A DNA stretch of 55,521 bases from Elusimicrobia bacterium CG1_02_56_21. GTDB lineage: Bacteria; Elusimicrobiota; Elusimicrobia; Elusimicrobiales; UBA9959. Positions 7,113-15,940 of the stretch are shown here, one piece after another. The stretch spans positions 1 through 55,521 of the forward strand of contig MNUR01000096.1 in the NCBI GenBank assembly GCA_001871115.1. The letters are read 5' to 3'. Made by a program: the position numbers and the translations under genes. Each line of letters opens with the position of its first letter. The stretch's first letter is position 1. The notes beneath the pieces were generated by a model. That model had not been told where the DNA came from and made no database searches. It saw only the letters and a list, made by a program, of their open reading frames with translations.

Positions 7113-9137
7113 ATGTCTATAAAAGAGAACACCCAGCCAGGAACTGAAGCCGCCGGACCGGCTTCTTTCTTTGCGCCCGGAGGCGCGGTAGAGCGCGCTA
7201 TTAAGAATTTTGAGCCGCGCAGGCAGCAGGGTGAAATGGCCGCCGCCGTCTATAAAGCCATAGCCGAAAGAAAGCACCTGGTGGTAGAGGCGGGCACCGG
7301 GGTGGGGAAGTCCGTAGCTTACCTGCTGCCTTCCGCGCTCTGGGCGGCCCGGGGCCGGAAGAAAATAGTTGTGGCCACGCATACAAAAGCCCTGCAGGAA
7401 CAGTTGGTAAAACATGATCTGCCGGTAGTTAAGCATATGCTGGCCGAGCAGGGCCTGGCTCTGAACTATTTCCTCCTCATGGGCTCGGCTAATTACCTTT
7501 GCCTCTCAAGGCTGGAGCGCTCCGGGGCTCACCAGAGCGACCTCTTTGATACGCAAGAGGAGCAGGCTGCGGCAGGCGAGCTGCGCGAATGGGCCCGCAC
7601 AGGCGCCAGCGGCTGCCGTTCTTCTATCCCGCTGCGGATAGCGCAGCGGGTCTGGGAAGAAGTCTGCCGCGACCCCGATATCTGCCTGGGGCGCAAATGT
7701 CCCAACAGAGAAGCCTGCCTTTATCGCCGTGACATAGCGCTGGCAAAACAGGCGGACGTGCTTGTGGTAAACCAGCATCTTTACTTTGCCGGCCTGCCCA
7801 TCCCGGCCTTCGATGCGGTCATCTTCGACGAGGCGCACAATCTGGAGGAAGTGGCTTCCGCTTTTATGGGCTTCTCCGTGTCCGATAAACAGGTCAAGCG
7901 ACTGGTGGACGATATCTATAACCCCAAGTCCGGGCGCGGCCTGGCAAGGCGCCTTAAAAACCCGCCCGCTAACTGGCTGGCTGATATGCGCCAGGCCGTG
8001 GGCGAAGTTAATTTCGCCTCCAGGGATTTCTTCCATGAACTTACGGAGAAGCTCGGGTTCGGCTCCTTCGAAGGTAAGGTTCCCGCTAAAGCAAAGCGCC
8101 TGCGCGAGCCGGGGATAATTGAAAACAACCTGGCCGAGCCTCTGCTTGCCCTTACGGTTCTGCTCTCTCAGGCCCTCGGCTACAGCCAGTCGGACCTGGA
8201 AGAGGCGGAGATAAAAGGATATTTAAAAAGGTGCCTGGCGCTGGCCGAGCAGGTGAATGTTTTTCTTAAATGCACCAGCGCAGACCACGCCTACTGGCTG
8301 GAGGTTTCCTATTCTAAGAAAAATCCGGCTGCCTCCATCCACAGGGCCCCGGTCGACGTGTCAGAAGCTCTGCGTAAGGAGCTTTTTGAGGAAGGTTATC
8401 CTGTGATCCTCACTTCCGCCACTTTGGCCGTGGACGGCTCCTTTGAAATGATTAAAACCCGGCTGGGGCTGGACAATCCGTCGGAGCTGCTTCTTGATTC
8501 GCCTTTCGATTATAAAAACCAGGCCGTAGTTTATGTGCCGGAAGGGATCCCGGATCCGCAGGACTATAAAGCGTACGAGGCCGCCGTAATTAAAGAATGC
8601 GCCAAGCTGCCTGCGGCCGTAAGCGGCGGGATTTTCCTGCTGTTCACCAGCTGGCAGCTCCTCGCCAAATCTTTCAGCGCCCTGGCCGGCCGGTTCCCTG
8701 GCCGCCCTCTGTTCAGGCAGGGGGATAAGCTTCCACAGCACCTGATCGCCGAGTTCAAGCGCTCCGGCAACGGGATACTTTTCGGCACCGACACTTTCTG
8801 GCAGGGGATAGACGTTACCGGCCCCGCCCTCTCCTGCGTCGTTATCGTCAGGCTGCCTTTCGGCTCGCCGGACTCCCCGCTTGAGGAGGCCCGCCAGGAA
8901 TGGATGACCGCCAGGGGCATGAATGTCTTCAGCGAATACGCCCTGCCCAGGGCCGTCGTTAAATTCCGGCAGGGCTTCGGCAGGCTTATCCGCAGCAGGA
9001 CGGATTTCGGCGCGGTAGTGGTTCTGGACCCCAGGATCCAGACCGCGCGCTACGGCGCCAAGTTCCTTCGCTCTATCCCGACCTGCCGCCGCGTCCGCAC
9101 TCTTGCGGCGCTGAAATCTTTTTTTACCAGGGTTTGA
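7113..9137 (+). CDS. dinG: DinG-family ATP-dependent DNA helicase
   Basis: A 674-residue superfamily 2 helicase. Walker A is AGTGVGKS (60-67) and the Walker B box is DEAH (239-242). Between them four cysteines (one in ANYLCLSRL, then CLGRKCPNREAC and neighbours) form the iron-sulfur cluster site of XPD/DinG helicases. The C-terminal half has FGTDTFWQGIDVTG and a QGFGRLIRS motif VI with arginine finger. DinG unwinds 5'-3' and resolves R-loops and D-loops. Start at ATG 7113, 8 bp after the MBL gene, without a clear Shine-Dalgarno. The family assignment is firm; the equivalence to E. coli DinG in detail is inferred. Confidence 0.93.
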   Translation: MSIKENTQPGTEAAGPASFFAPGGAVERAIKNFEPRRQQGEMAAAVYKAIAERKHLVVEAGTGVGKSVAYLLPSALWAARGRKKIVVATHTKALQEQLVKHDLPVVKHMLAEQGLALNYFLLMGSANYLCLSRLERSGAHQSDLFDTQEEQAAAGELREWARTGASGCRSSIPLRIAQRVWEEVCRDPDICLGRKCPNREACLYRRDIALAKQADVLVVNQHLYFAGLPIPAFDAVIFDEAHNLEEVASAFMGFSVSDKQVKRLVDDIYNPKSGRGLARRLKNPPANWLADMRQAVGEVNFASRDFFHELTEKLGFGSFEGKVPAKAKRLREPGIIENNLAEPLLALTVLLSQALGYSQSDLEEAEIKGYLKRCLALAEQVNVFLKCTSADHAYWLEVSYSKKNPAASIHRAPVDVSEALRKELFEEGYPVILTSATLAVDGSFEMIKTRLGLDNPSELLLDSPFDYKNQAVVYVPEGIPDPQDYKAYEAAVIKECAKLPAAVSGGIFLLFTSWQLLAKSFSALAGRFPGRPLFRQGDKLPQHLIAEFKRSGNGILFGTDTFWQGIDVTGPALSCVVIVRLPFGSPDSPLEEARQEWMTARGMNVFSEYALPRAVVKFRQGFGRLIRSRTDFGAVVVLDPRIQTARYGAKFLRSIPTCRRVRTLAALKSFFTRV

Positions 9138-9185
9138 AGCACAGCTGCTATTGTTTGTTCCTAACTTTGACTGCCGGGGGATAAT

Positions 9186-9509
9186 ATGGATAAAAAAATA
9201 GGTTATTTTCTTCTTATTTGCGGGCTGGGTATTGTTCTCGCTAGTTCTATAATGCTCTGGAAGATATTTTACGGAACAATGCAGCCTCCACAGGCTTTCG
9301 AAGCGGACAGCGTTATAACGCTTAACCTGGCTTCCGGGATGGCCGTGAGTGTTCCTTTGCCTCCGCATATAAACAGGTTCGCTAACTTATCCCTGTCGTT
9401 TATGCTTATGTTCTTCCTGGTCATGGCTGGCGGCAAAATAGGGGGGCTGGGAGTAAAGCTTATAAACAAACCGCCTACTACACCCGATAAACCGGGCAAG
9501 CCCACATAG
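9186..9509 (+). CDS. Small membrane protein of unknown function
   Basis: A 107-residue protein with a good SD (GGGGGAT). It has two hydrophobic segments (about 6-28 and 70-90) joined by a polar loop of about 40 residues, and ends in a Pro/Thr/Lys-rich tail (PPTTPDKPGKPT). The second segment ends in a glycine-rich AGGKIGGLGVKL. No catalytic motif is seen, and I do not recognise the family. It follows the helicase by 48 bp and precedes a promoter for yceI, so it is either the end of the helicase operon or a single gene. Confidence 0.6.
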   Translation: MDKKIGYFLLICGLGIVLASSIMLWKIFYGTMQPPQAFEADSVITLNLASGMAVSVPLPPHINRFANLSLSFMLMFFLVMAGGKIGGLGVKLINKPPTTPDKPGKPT

Positions 9510-9514
9510 AAGTA

Positions 9515-9543
9515 TTTACTCAGGCAGACGAAACAAGTAATAT
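9515..9543 (+). promoter_or_regulatory. Promoter of the YceI-like gene
   Basis: TTTACT (9515-9520), 17-bp spacer, TAATAT (9538-9543), giving a leader of roughly 50 nt with a strong SD (AAGGGGG). Confidence 0.5.
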
Positions 9544-9602
9544 CCTAGTATGTTCTGCAATCGTCAGAGACTTATGTTTAACGGCAGTAATAAGGGGGAA
9601 AA

Positions 9603-10193
9603 ATGAACTTTACAGTGAAAAGCGTTCTTTGTGCCGCAGTAATCGGTTTTTTCGCCGCGGGCCAGGCTGTCTGCGCCGATAAATATGTGATAGACGCCGA
9701 TCATTCCAATATAGGCTTCTCCGTAAAACACCTTGGCATCAGCAATGTAAAAGGCAAGTTTAACGCCTTTTCGGGCTTTATTATGGCGGACGAGAAAAAC
9801 CTGGCTAACTGCTCGGTAGAGGTAGAGATCCGGACCGACAGCGTAGATACCGCCAATGAGAAGCGCGACGCGCATCTTAAGACTGCTGATTTCTTCGACG
9901 CTGAAAAGTTCCCCGTTCTTACATTCAAAAGCTCAAAGGTGAGAAAGACAAAGGACGGATATTCAGCGGCCGGCTCTTTCACCCTGCACGGGGTAAAAAA
10001 AGAAATTACCATTCCATTCACCCTGCAGAAAGCCACCGACCCCTGGGGCAAAAGCCGCATCGGCATTGAAGCCGGGCTTTCAATTAACCGCCAGGATTAC
10101 GGCGTTAGATGGAGCAACCTCATGGATAACGGCGGCCTGGTGGTAGGCAACGAGGTGAAAATAAATCTTGAAGTAGAAGCCGTCAAGCAATAA
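9603..10193 (+). CDS. YceI-family periplasmic protein
   Basis: A 196-residue protein with SD AAGGGGG. The signal peptide ends after AVCA (about residue 22). The mature chain starts with KYVIDADHSNIGFSVKHLGISNVKGKF, the classic opening of YceI. It continues through paired SVDTANEKRDAHLKTADFFD and FPVLTFKS motifs to the closing strand VGNEVKINLEVEA. YceI proteins are lipocalin-like barrels that bind isoprenoid or other long lipids in the periplasm. The ligand here is unknown. It appears to be monocistronic. Confidence 0.93.
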   Translation: MNFTVKSVLCAAVIGFFAAGQAVCADKYVIDADHSNIGFSVKHLGISNVKGKFNAFSGFIMADEKNLANCSVEVEIRTDSVDTANEKRDAHLKTADFFDAEKFPVLTFKSSKVRKTKDGYSAAGSFTLHGVKKEITIPFTLQKATDPWGKSRIGIEAGLSINRQDYGVRWSNLMDNGGLVVGNEVKINLEVEAVKQ

Positions 10194-10398
10194 AATAAAC
10201 CCGGCCCGGCGCGATTAATTTCAAAAAGCAGTCGCGGCAAAGCCAGCTCCTCCCGATTTATATGCCGGTTTGTCCAGGCATGTTTCCGCGGGAAAACCGC
10301 CTGGCGTGAAATCAGCGATATTGCCCTGTCCGGTCCTGGTCTGCCTGGTATGGTTTGGACCAGGCGGCTATAAAAGCGCCCCCAAATTGTCCGCCAAG

Positions 10399-10424
10399 GG
10401 CCGGTTTTGACCGGTCTTTTTTTT
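10399..10424 (+). terminator. Possible terminator ahead of tRNA-Thr
   Basis: GGCCGG (10399-10404), loop TTTTGA, CCGGTC (10411-10416, one G:T pair), then T8. It is 206 bp after yceI, and the intervening bases contain only a loose CCTGGTC/GACCAGG inverted repeat. Confidence 0.6.
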
Positions 10425-10432
10425 GGAGTCCT

Positions 10433-10461
10433 TTGAATTGACCTTGAATTTACTATATAAT
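10433..10461 (+). promoter_or_regulatory. Promoter of tRNA-Thr
   Basis: TTGAAT (10433-10438), 17-bp spacer, TATAAT (10456-10461); the tRNA begins 10 nt after the -10 box. Confidence 0.75.
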
Positions 10462-10471
10462 TGTATTCGTT

Positions 10472-10544
10472 GCCGAGGTAGCTCAACTGGTAGAGCGTTC
10501 GCTTCGTAAGCGACAGGTTGTGGGTTCAAGTCCCATCCTCGGCT
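10472..10544 (+). tRNA. tRNA-Thr (CGU)
   Basis: A 73-nt cloverleaf. Acceptor GCCGAGG/CCTCGGC, D arm GCTC...GAGC, anticodon loop TTCGTAA with anticodon CGU (codon ACG), T arm GTGGG-TTCAAGT-CCCAT. G1:C72 and C2:G71 agree with threonine identity. The first anticodon-stem pair (27:43) is a T/C mismatch. CCA is not encoded, unlike the tRNA-Met at 833-909. Confidence 0.92.
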
Positions 10545-10614
10545 GAAAATTTACTTATAGGGGTGAGGCATCGGCATTATTCTGCCCGTGAACTGATAAC
10601 CGCATTCCTTTGTC

Positions 10615-13017
10615 ATGGCAAAAAAAACCAACCTTCCCTCTTCCGAATTCGAAGATATTAATTTCGCCCCCGGGGTCAGCTTCATCCGCAAAGCCATCTG
10701 GTGGTGGCTGCCGCTGCTCTACCTCCTCGTTTCCGACACTTTCTACCTGCGCACTTACGACTCCGCCCAGGTAAAGATAACCCTCCTCCAGATGGGCGGC
10801 ATCGGTATGCTGGGGATGTGGGTTTCGCTGCTGGTTCTTGAAGGCCGGCGCGCCTTCCGCCGCGAGGACTTTATCTTCCTGGCGCCGTTCTTCGCCTACC
10901 TCCTCTATGTCATAATCTCTTTTTTGAGCGCGCCTTACAAAGGGCCCAGCGTTGACGACTTCGTGCGCTATACCCTTTATATGTCCGTGACTCTCGTTAT
11001 CATAAGAGAGTTCACCGCGGAGGCCATCGACAGGCTGACTAAAATACTGCTTGTGACGGCCTATATAGCTATTCTTTACGGGATGGTCCAGTTCCTCGAT
11101 ACCAGGTTCTTCCCGCCTAAGGAGCTGGGGCCCGGTCTTGACCCCTTTGTCTGGCGCTGGGCCTTCGGCCCCCGCGTATTCTCAACCTACGGCAACCCTA
11201 ATTTCTTCGGCAACTTCCTGGTTCTGATCCTGCCCATAATAGTGACTCAGTATCTAAAGCGCAAGTCTATATTCCTCCTTCCGCTTATTTTTATGGATCT
11301 CCTGTGCCTTTACGCTACCGGCACCAAGGGCGCCTGGCTGGGTTTCGGGATTTCCTCTTTTATCTTCGCCGTCTTTTACGGTTACTTCTTCCTTCGTGAC
11401 CGCATCAAGATCAGCAAGACGGCCTTTTTGTCCCTGGCTTCCATACTGCCCATAATCGCGGTCGCGATCGTCTACCACATGGGCAACCCTATCTCATACA
11501 GTTTCCGCATAAATACCTGGCTTTCTACCTGGGAGATGATAGAAACCCATCCTCTTGCAGGGGTGGGAGTCGGGAGTTTTAAGGTTATTTACCCCGCTTT
11601 CCGCCGCCCGGCTATTTTCCATATAGAGGGCAAACATAATACCGAAACCGATCATGCCGAAGACGAACATATCGAGCAGTGGATGGATAACGGGCTTATC
11701 GGCTTCGGGCTCTACCTTTGGATAATCTTCTTCGTTACTACGGTAGGCCTGCGGGGGCTCTCTTCCCTTACGGAAAACCTGAAAGGCGCCAGGCCGCCGC
11801 CTGTGGCGTATGACCTGCTGGGCTACCTTACTGCTCTGCTGGGGATGCTGGCTCATAATTTTACCGACGTGAGCATGCGCTTCGTTTCTTCCGGTATTTT
11901 TCTCGGCCTGCTCCCGGGAGTTATCATAAACCTGGCCCGCGGCCAGGCGCTGTGGGAGCTGCACTATAAAGAAGAGGGCCAGGCTTCAAAGGCCGAGTCG
12001 GCAAAAAATCCGAACGCTGCCAGCCCTGCCTGGGCAGTATGGCTGGCCCGGGCGGCCGGCGTGGCCGGCGTGGCTTATGCGGCTTACCTGGTGCTGAGCG
12101 AATTCTCCGGCCTCCAGGGCCCGCTCCGCAACTACGGTTCCGGCGGCGAGATCCTGCAGTGGTATATCGCCTGGGCTGTCATGCTTGCCTGTGCAGGGTT
12201 TGCGGTTTACGCTTTCTGCGGAGTGATGCTCAAGGGAGTTTCTGCCGCCGTTCCCGTTGTTATCCTGCTGACCCTTTTCCCGATGTATTATTTCTGGGGC
12301 TGGTTCAAGGGCGATGTTTACCACAATATGGCCATCTTCTTCTCAAAGCAGGGGAAATGGGAAGACGCGATAAGCTACTACAAGAAGGTGAACAAGCTTA
12401 ACCAGTATTTCATCATGCCTTACTATTTCACCGGCAATGTTTTTAACGACCGCTTCAACATGGAAAGATCGTACCGTCCGGAATGGGGGGACGAGGGCAG
12501 CGAGCCCCGCAACGATTACGAACGCGCGATGGCGTCCTACGAAGCCGTGCGAAAAATAGCCCCTAACTATGTACAGATGCACCACCAGGTGGGAACTCTC
12601 TACATGAAGATGCACGACTATATGATGAACTCCGGCAAGCCTAAAGAGGCGCAGGAGTTCCTGGACAAGGCCCTGGCCCGCTTTAACCTGTACGAGAACC
12701 TGGACCCGGTCTACGCGGCTAACTATTACCGCAAGGCGCAGATCTACATAATGCGCCGGGACCTCAAGTCGGCCGAACGCGAATACCTTAACAATATCAA
12801 CGCCTGGAAATGCTACGTGAAAGACCATAACCACGGAAACGCCGAGGCTTACACTACGCTGGCTAATGTGCAGTACGCTCTGGGCAAGTACTCCGAAGCG
12901 GTTGCTAATTACCGCCTGGCGCTGCAAAAGGATCCGAACTTTGAGCAGGCCCGCAGAAACCTGCCTATAGCCGCCGCCAGGCTTCCCGCGGCACAGCTGT
13001 CACCCAGGAAAAATTAA
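10615..13017 (+). CDS. O-antigen ligase/Wzy_C-like membrane protein with C-terminal TPRs (first of pair)
   Basis: An 800-residue protein with about ten or more membrane segments in residues 28-560. The Wzy_C region is at about 313-375 (GVGVGSFKVIYPAF, a large polar loop with several His residues, then WMDNGLIGFGLYLW). FSTYGNPNFFGNFL lies near 190. The last 220 residues are a soluble TPR-type tail, for example the block with YKKVNKLNQYF and the final block with YSEAVANYRLALQKDPNFEQA. The family transfers glycan chains from undecaprenyl carriers to lipid A core or to protein. No Shine-Dalgarno is present. It sits 13 bp before a second protein of the same design. Confidence 0.82.
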   Translation: MAKKTNLPSSEFEDINFAPGVSFIRKAIWWWLPLLYLLVSDTFYLRTYDSAQVKITLLQMGGIGMLGMWVSLLVLEGRRAFRREDFIFLAPFFAYLLYVIISFLSAPYKGPSVDDFVRYTLYMSVTLVIIREFTAEAIDRLTKILLVTAYIAILYGMVQFLDTRFFPPKELGPGLDPFVWRWAFGPRVFSTYGNPNFFGNFLVLILPIIVTQYLKRKSIFLLPLIFMDLLCLYATGTKGAWLGFGISSFIFAVFYGYFFLRDRIKISKTAFLSLASILPIIAVAIVYHMGNPISYSFRINTWLSTWEMIETHPLAGVGVGSFKVIYPAFRRPAIFHIEGKHNTETDHAEDEHIEQWMDNGLIGFGLYLWIIFFVTTVGLRGLSSLTENLKGARPPPVAYDLLGYLTALLGMLAHNFTDVSMRFVSSGIFLGLLPGVIINLARGQALWELHYKEEGQASKAESAKNPNAASPAWAVWLARAAGVAGVAYAAYLVLSEFSGLQGPLRNYGSGGEILQWYIAWAVMLACAGFAVYAFCGVMLKGVSAAVPVVILLTLFPMYYFWGWFKGDVYHNMAIFFSKQGKWEDAISYYKKVNKLNQYFIMPYYFTGNVFNDRFNMERSYRPEWGDEGSEPRNDYERAMASYEAVRKIAPNYVQMHHQVGTLYMKMHDYMMNSGKPKEAQEFLDKALARFNLYENLDPVYAANYYRKAQIYIMRRDLKSAEREYLNNINAWKCYVKDHNHGNAEAYTTLANVQYALGKYSEAVANYRLALQKDPNFEQARRNLPIAAARLPAAQLSPRKN

Positions 13018-13030
13018 TATCCACCGCATA

Positions 13031-15637
13031 ATGCCAGACCCGGAAACAAACACCACCTTGCCCCGCGGCCCTCTCGCTATTCTTTTGACGGCGGCTTTTT
13101 TTATAGCGCCGCTGCTTTTTTTTACCGGGCTTACCCGTAACCCTTACTACCTGCAGATAACCATCCTTAATATCGCCGTATTATTCGCTATAGTGCTTTT
13201 CCTGCGGGCTTCGCTTAAGTCGGGGGGGTGGAGATTCCCGGTCACTCCTGCAACGCGCCCGCTGGCGGCCCTTGCGCTGATTTACCTCGCGTCTTTTGTC
13301 TGGTCCTGGTCCGGCCATGTCCATTTTTTCAGGCCGGCCATGGCGGCTGAAGGATTTAAAGCGGGCTTGTTTTTTCTCATAAATTGCCTCGCGGTCTTTT
13401 ACCTTGCGCTCAGCGTGCCCTACGCCGAAAAAGATTCTGAGATCCCGGCGGGGCGGTGGCTTTATTTCATCCTGGGCTGGGGCGCGCTATGGATACTCTT
13501 CCGGGCGCTCAGGATGCCTCCGGCAGGTGACGCTCTTTTTGACAGATTATTCGATCCGTACGGCGCGCTGATATGGGTTTCCGGCTTTGTTGCCGTCCGC
13601 CTGCTTATCCGTCGCTGCCGCCAGGAGGATATACTGCACCTGGCGCTCTCTGTCGGGGCAATAGCTTCACTGTACGGCATGCTGCAGTATTTTCACATAG
13701 AACTGGTCTGGGCCAAGCAATTAACCCCTTACGGCAACCGTTCCGTTTCAACCTTCGGCAACCCAAATTTTATCTCAACCTACCTGGTTATCTTTCTGCC
13801 GCTGGCCGCCTCGCTGCTGATGAAAGCGGATACTAATATAAAACGGGTTTATTACGGCCTTGTCTTCCTGTCCTACGAGGGGATGCTGATGGCCAGCCTG
13901 ACACGTTCTTCGTGGATAGGCGCTGCGGCAGCCCTCTCTTTCCTTTTCGCCTTCTCTTCTCACCGGCAGAAGCTGAAGCTTAATAAAAAGTTCCTTTACC
14001 CTTTCTTCGCCGCCGCGCTCCTGCTGCTTTTTCTATGGCCCTCTGATTCCCTGAAGCCTCTCAGCTCAGGCCTGGTGGACCGCGTAAGCGAAGCCGTCTC
14101 AGGCGTAAAATCACCGGCGGCTTTAAGCCTGTCCGGAGATAAAGGCAGGACCTACTCTTCTTTCCACCAGCGCCTCCTTATCTGGACAAGCGCCTGGCAG
14201 ATGGGGCTGGAAAACCCGCTGCTCGGCAAGGGCTGGGGGCAGTTTGAACTTTTCTACCCGTTCTACCAGGGGCGCCTCATGGCCAATTTCCCTGCTATGC
14301 GGGGGCTGCGTACCCATGCAAACAACGCGCATAATGAAATCCTCGAGCAGTGGTCCCAGGCCGGGCTGCTTGGCCTCGGGGCGTACCTTTGGTTCCTCAC
14401 GGTACTCTTCTGCGGCTTCTGGCGCTTTTACCGCTCTGCCCCTCCGGCTGCCCGCTACGGAGCGGTTCCGCTTGCGGCAGGGCTGACAGGAGCGCTGTTC
14501 GACAACCTGCTGAACGTCTCCCTTCACTTTGCCGTGCCCGCTATGGCCTTCTGGTGGGTGGCCGGCGCGCTTGCGCTAAAAACCTGCGGGGTTAAAACCG
14601 GGCCGGCCTGGGCGCGCCCGCGCATGGCAGCTGCCGCGGCTTGGGCGCTTATCCTGTGCTGCCTCGGGGCCGCATGGTTCTGGCAGCGCCAGTTTACCCG
14701 GGAGTTCAGGTTCTTTAATGGTTTCAGGGCTATGCGCTCCGGAAATTTCCCGGCGGCCGTCGCTGAATTGCGCGCAGCCTGGGAAGCGAATTCCAGGGAG
14801 GTTAACAGCAACTACGAATTCGGGAACGCTTATGTCCGCTCGGGAGACCTTGAGAAAGGCGCCTGGGCCTATGGCGAGGCCCTTAAGTCCAATTCGGGCT
14901 ATGATGAGATTTATTTTAATCTTGCCGTGGTGCTTAAGCGCCTCGGCCGCGGGGATGAAGCCATGAAGAACCTGCAAATTTCCTCGGTCATAAACCCGCT
15001 CAACCTGACCACCTGGCAGGCGATGGCGGAGGCCTACCTGGCCAGGCCCGACAGAGAGGCAGTTGCCCTGCGGGCGGTGGCGGACTTTGAGGAAGCGGTG
15101 AAAATATTCCCCGATGACGCCAATATGTGGAACACTCTGGGGTATTTCAACACCCTTGTTAGGAATTACCCGGCCGCCCGGGACGCCTACGGCTTTGGAG
15201 TTAAAGCGGACCCGTCAAACCCCATGCTGACAGAAAACCTTGCCGGAGTGTCGCGCCAGCTGGGGCTGAAAAACGATAAAGACCTGGCCTGGCTGGCCGC
15301 TTACCGCGCTGTGGAGAAGGCCGCCGGCTCCGGCGGGGCCGGCTCGCCCGCGGACCTGGTCGCCGCCGACAAGCTTGTGGCCCTCGATTCTTCTAATGCG
15401 AAGTCCCGCCTGCTCCGCGCGAAACTCTATTATAGATCCGGAAAACTATCCGAGGCTAAGGCGGCGCTGCAGGGGCTGCTCAAAGATAATAATTCTGACA
15501 ACCAGGCCCGCTACGGACTGGCTGTAATATACGAAAAAGAGGGGGATATTCCCCGGGCCCGCTCGGAATGGCAGCAGTTTCTTCAGCTGGAGCCGGGCAA
15601 TACGGCCGTAGCGAAAAGACTGCGGGCGCTGCGCTGA
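13031..15637 (+). CDS. O-antigen ligase/Wzy_C-like membrane protein with C-terminal TPRs (second of pair)
   Basis: An 868-residue protein of the same architecture as its upstream neighbour: many membrane segments (about 15-560), the STFGNPNFISTYL motif near 240 and the catalytic-type loop at about 398-460 (GKGWGQFELFYPFY, then HNEILEQWSQAGLLGLGAYLW). A long TPR tail (about 565-868) includes LNTLGYFNTLVRNYPAARDAY-like helices and a final ARYGLAVIYEKEGDIPRAR repeat. The two genes look like an ancient duplication and are co-transcribed. Products could be an O-antigen ligase and a polymerase, or protein O-oligosaccharyltransferases; the pilus genes that follow favour the second, but sequence alone does not decide. 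Confidence 0.82.
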   Translation: MPDPETNTTLPRGPLAILLTAAFFIAPLLFFTGLTRNPYYLQITILNIAVLFAIVLFLRASLKSGGWRFPVTPATRPLAALALIYLASFVWSWSGHVHFFRPAMAAEGFKAGLFFLINCLAVFYLALSVPYAEKDSEIPAGRWLYFILGWGALWILFRALRMPPAGDALFDRLFDPYGALIWVSGFVAVRLLIRRCRQEDILHLALSVGAIASLYGMLQYFHIELVWAKQLTPYGNRSVSTFGNPNFISTYLVIFLPLAASLLMKADTNIKRVYYGLVFLSYEGMLMASLTRSSWIGAAAALSFLFAFSSHRQKLKLNKKFLYPFFAAALLLLFLWPSDSLKPLSSGLVDRVSEAVSGVKSPAALSLSGDKGRTYSSFHQRLLIWTSAWQMGLENPLLGKGWGQFELFYPFYQGRLMANFPAMRGLRTHANNAHNEILEQWSQAGLLGLGAYLWFLTVLFCGFWRFYRSAPPAARYGAVPLAAGLTGALFDNLLNVSLHFAVPAMAFWWVAGALALKTCGVKTGPAWARPRMAAAAAWALILCCLGAAWFWQRQFTREFRFFNGFRAMRSGNFPAAVAELRAAWEANSREVNSNYEFGNAYVRSGDLEKGAWAYGEALKSNSGYDEIYFNLAVVLKRLGRGDEAMKNLQISSVINPLNLTTWQAMAEAYLARPDREAVALRAVADFEEAVKIFPDDANMWNTLGYFNTLVRNYPAARDAYGFGVKADPSNPMLTENLAGVSRQLGLKNDKDLAWLAAYRAVEKAAGSGGAGSPADLVAADKLVALDSSNAKSRLLRAKLYYRSGKLSEAKAALQGLLKDNNSDNQARYGLAVIYEKEGDIPRARSEWQQFLQLEPGNTAVAKRLRALR

Positions 15638-15675
15638 AGAATGCCGTGCAGGCCGCCCGGGCTATGTTTCTCTCC

Positions 15676-15789
15676 GGCACAAACATAGTTTTGGCCGTCT
15701 GAAGAGCATAGCTCCTGGCCGTCTGTTACGCATAGCGTTTGATGCGGCATGACCAGAGGTCTAATGCGGCACAAACATAGTTTTGTAAC
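15676..15789 (+). repeat. Array of five 11-bp palindromes with variable complementary arms
   Basis: The bases between the second ligase-like gene and the OmpA-like gene (15638-15940) hold five short inverted repeats: AAAC-ATA-GTTT, GAGC-ATA-GCTC, ACGC-ATA-GCGT, GACC-AGA-GGTC and AAAC-ATA-GTTT. They are centred at 15686, 15709, 15733, 15756 and 15778, i.e. 22-24 bp apart. Spacers are of two kinds: TGGCCGTCTG (twice) and a sequence around ATGCGGCA (twice). CGGCACAAACATAGTTTTG is an exact direct repeat at 15675-15693 and 15767-15785. CTATGTTT at 15662-15669 is inverted to the first unit. In the remaining stretch to 15940 I see no gene and no clear terminator. Confidence 0.75.
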
Positions 15790-15940
15790 AATCCTGTAAT
15801 AATTAGGCAAACAGGAAAAGGTTAAATATACCGCGGTGCTTTAGGTATCTTAATTTTGGGGGGCTGTCAGAAATGCGGAGTATCCGGCAGTCTCAGCATT
15901 GCTAAGCAGAAATCAGATTTGAGTGCAGCCGGTTATTGTC

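Noticed and set aside
8361..9368. 335-codon minus-strand frame opposite dinG
   Set aside because: Shadow of the helicase gene.
10194..10398. Possible small RNA between yceI and tRNA-Thr
   Set aside because: Only a loose CCTGGTC/GACCAGG pair with a 16-nt loop; no promoter for it found.
15676..15789. CRISPR array
   Set aside because: Conserved part is only about 10 bp, period about 23 bp, arms self-complementary and no cas genes nearby.
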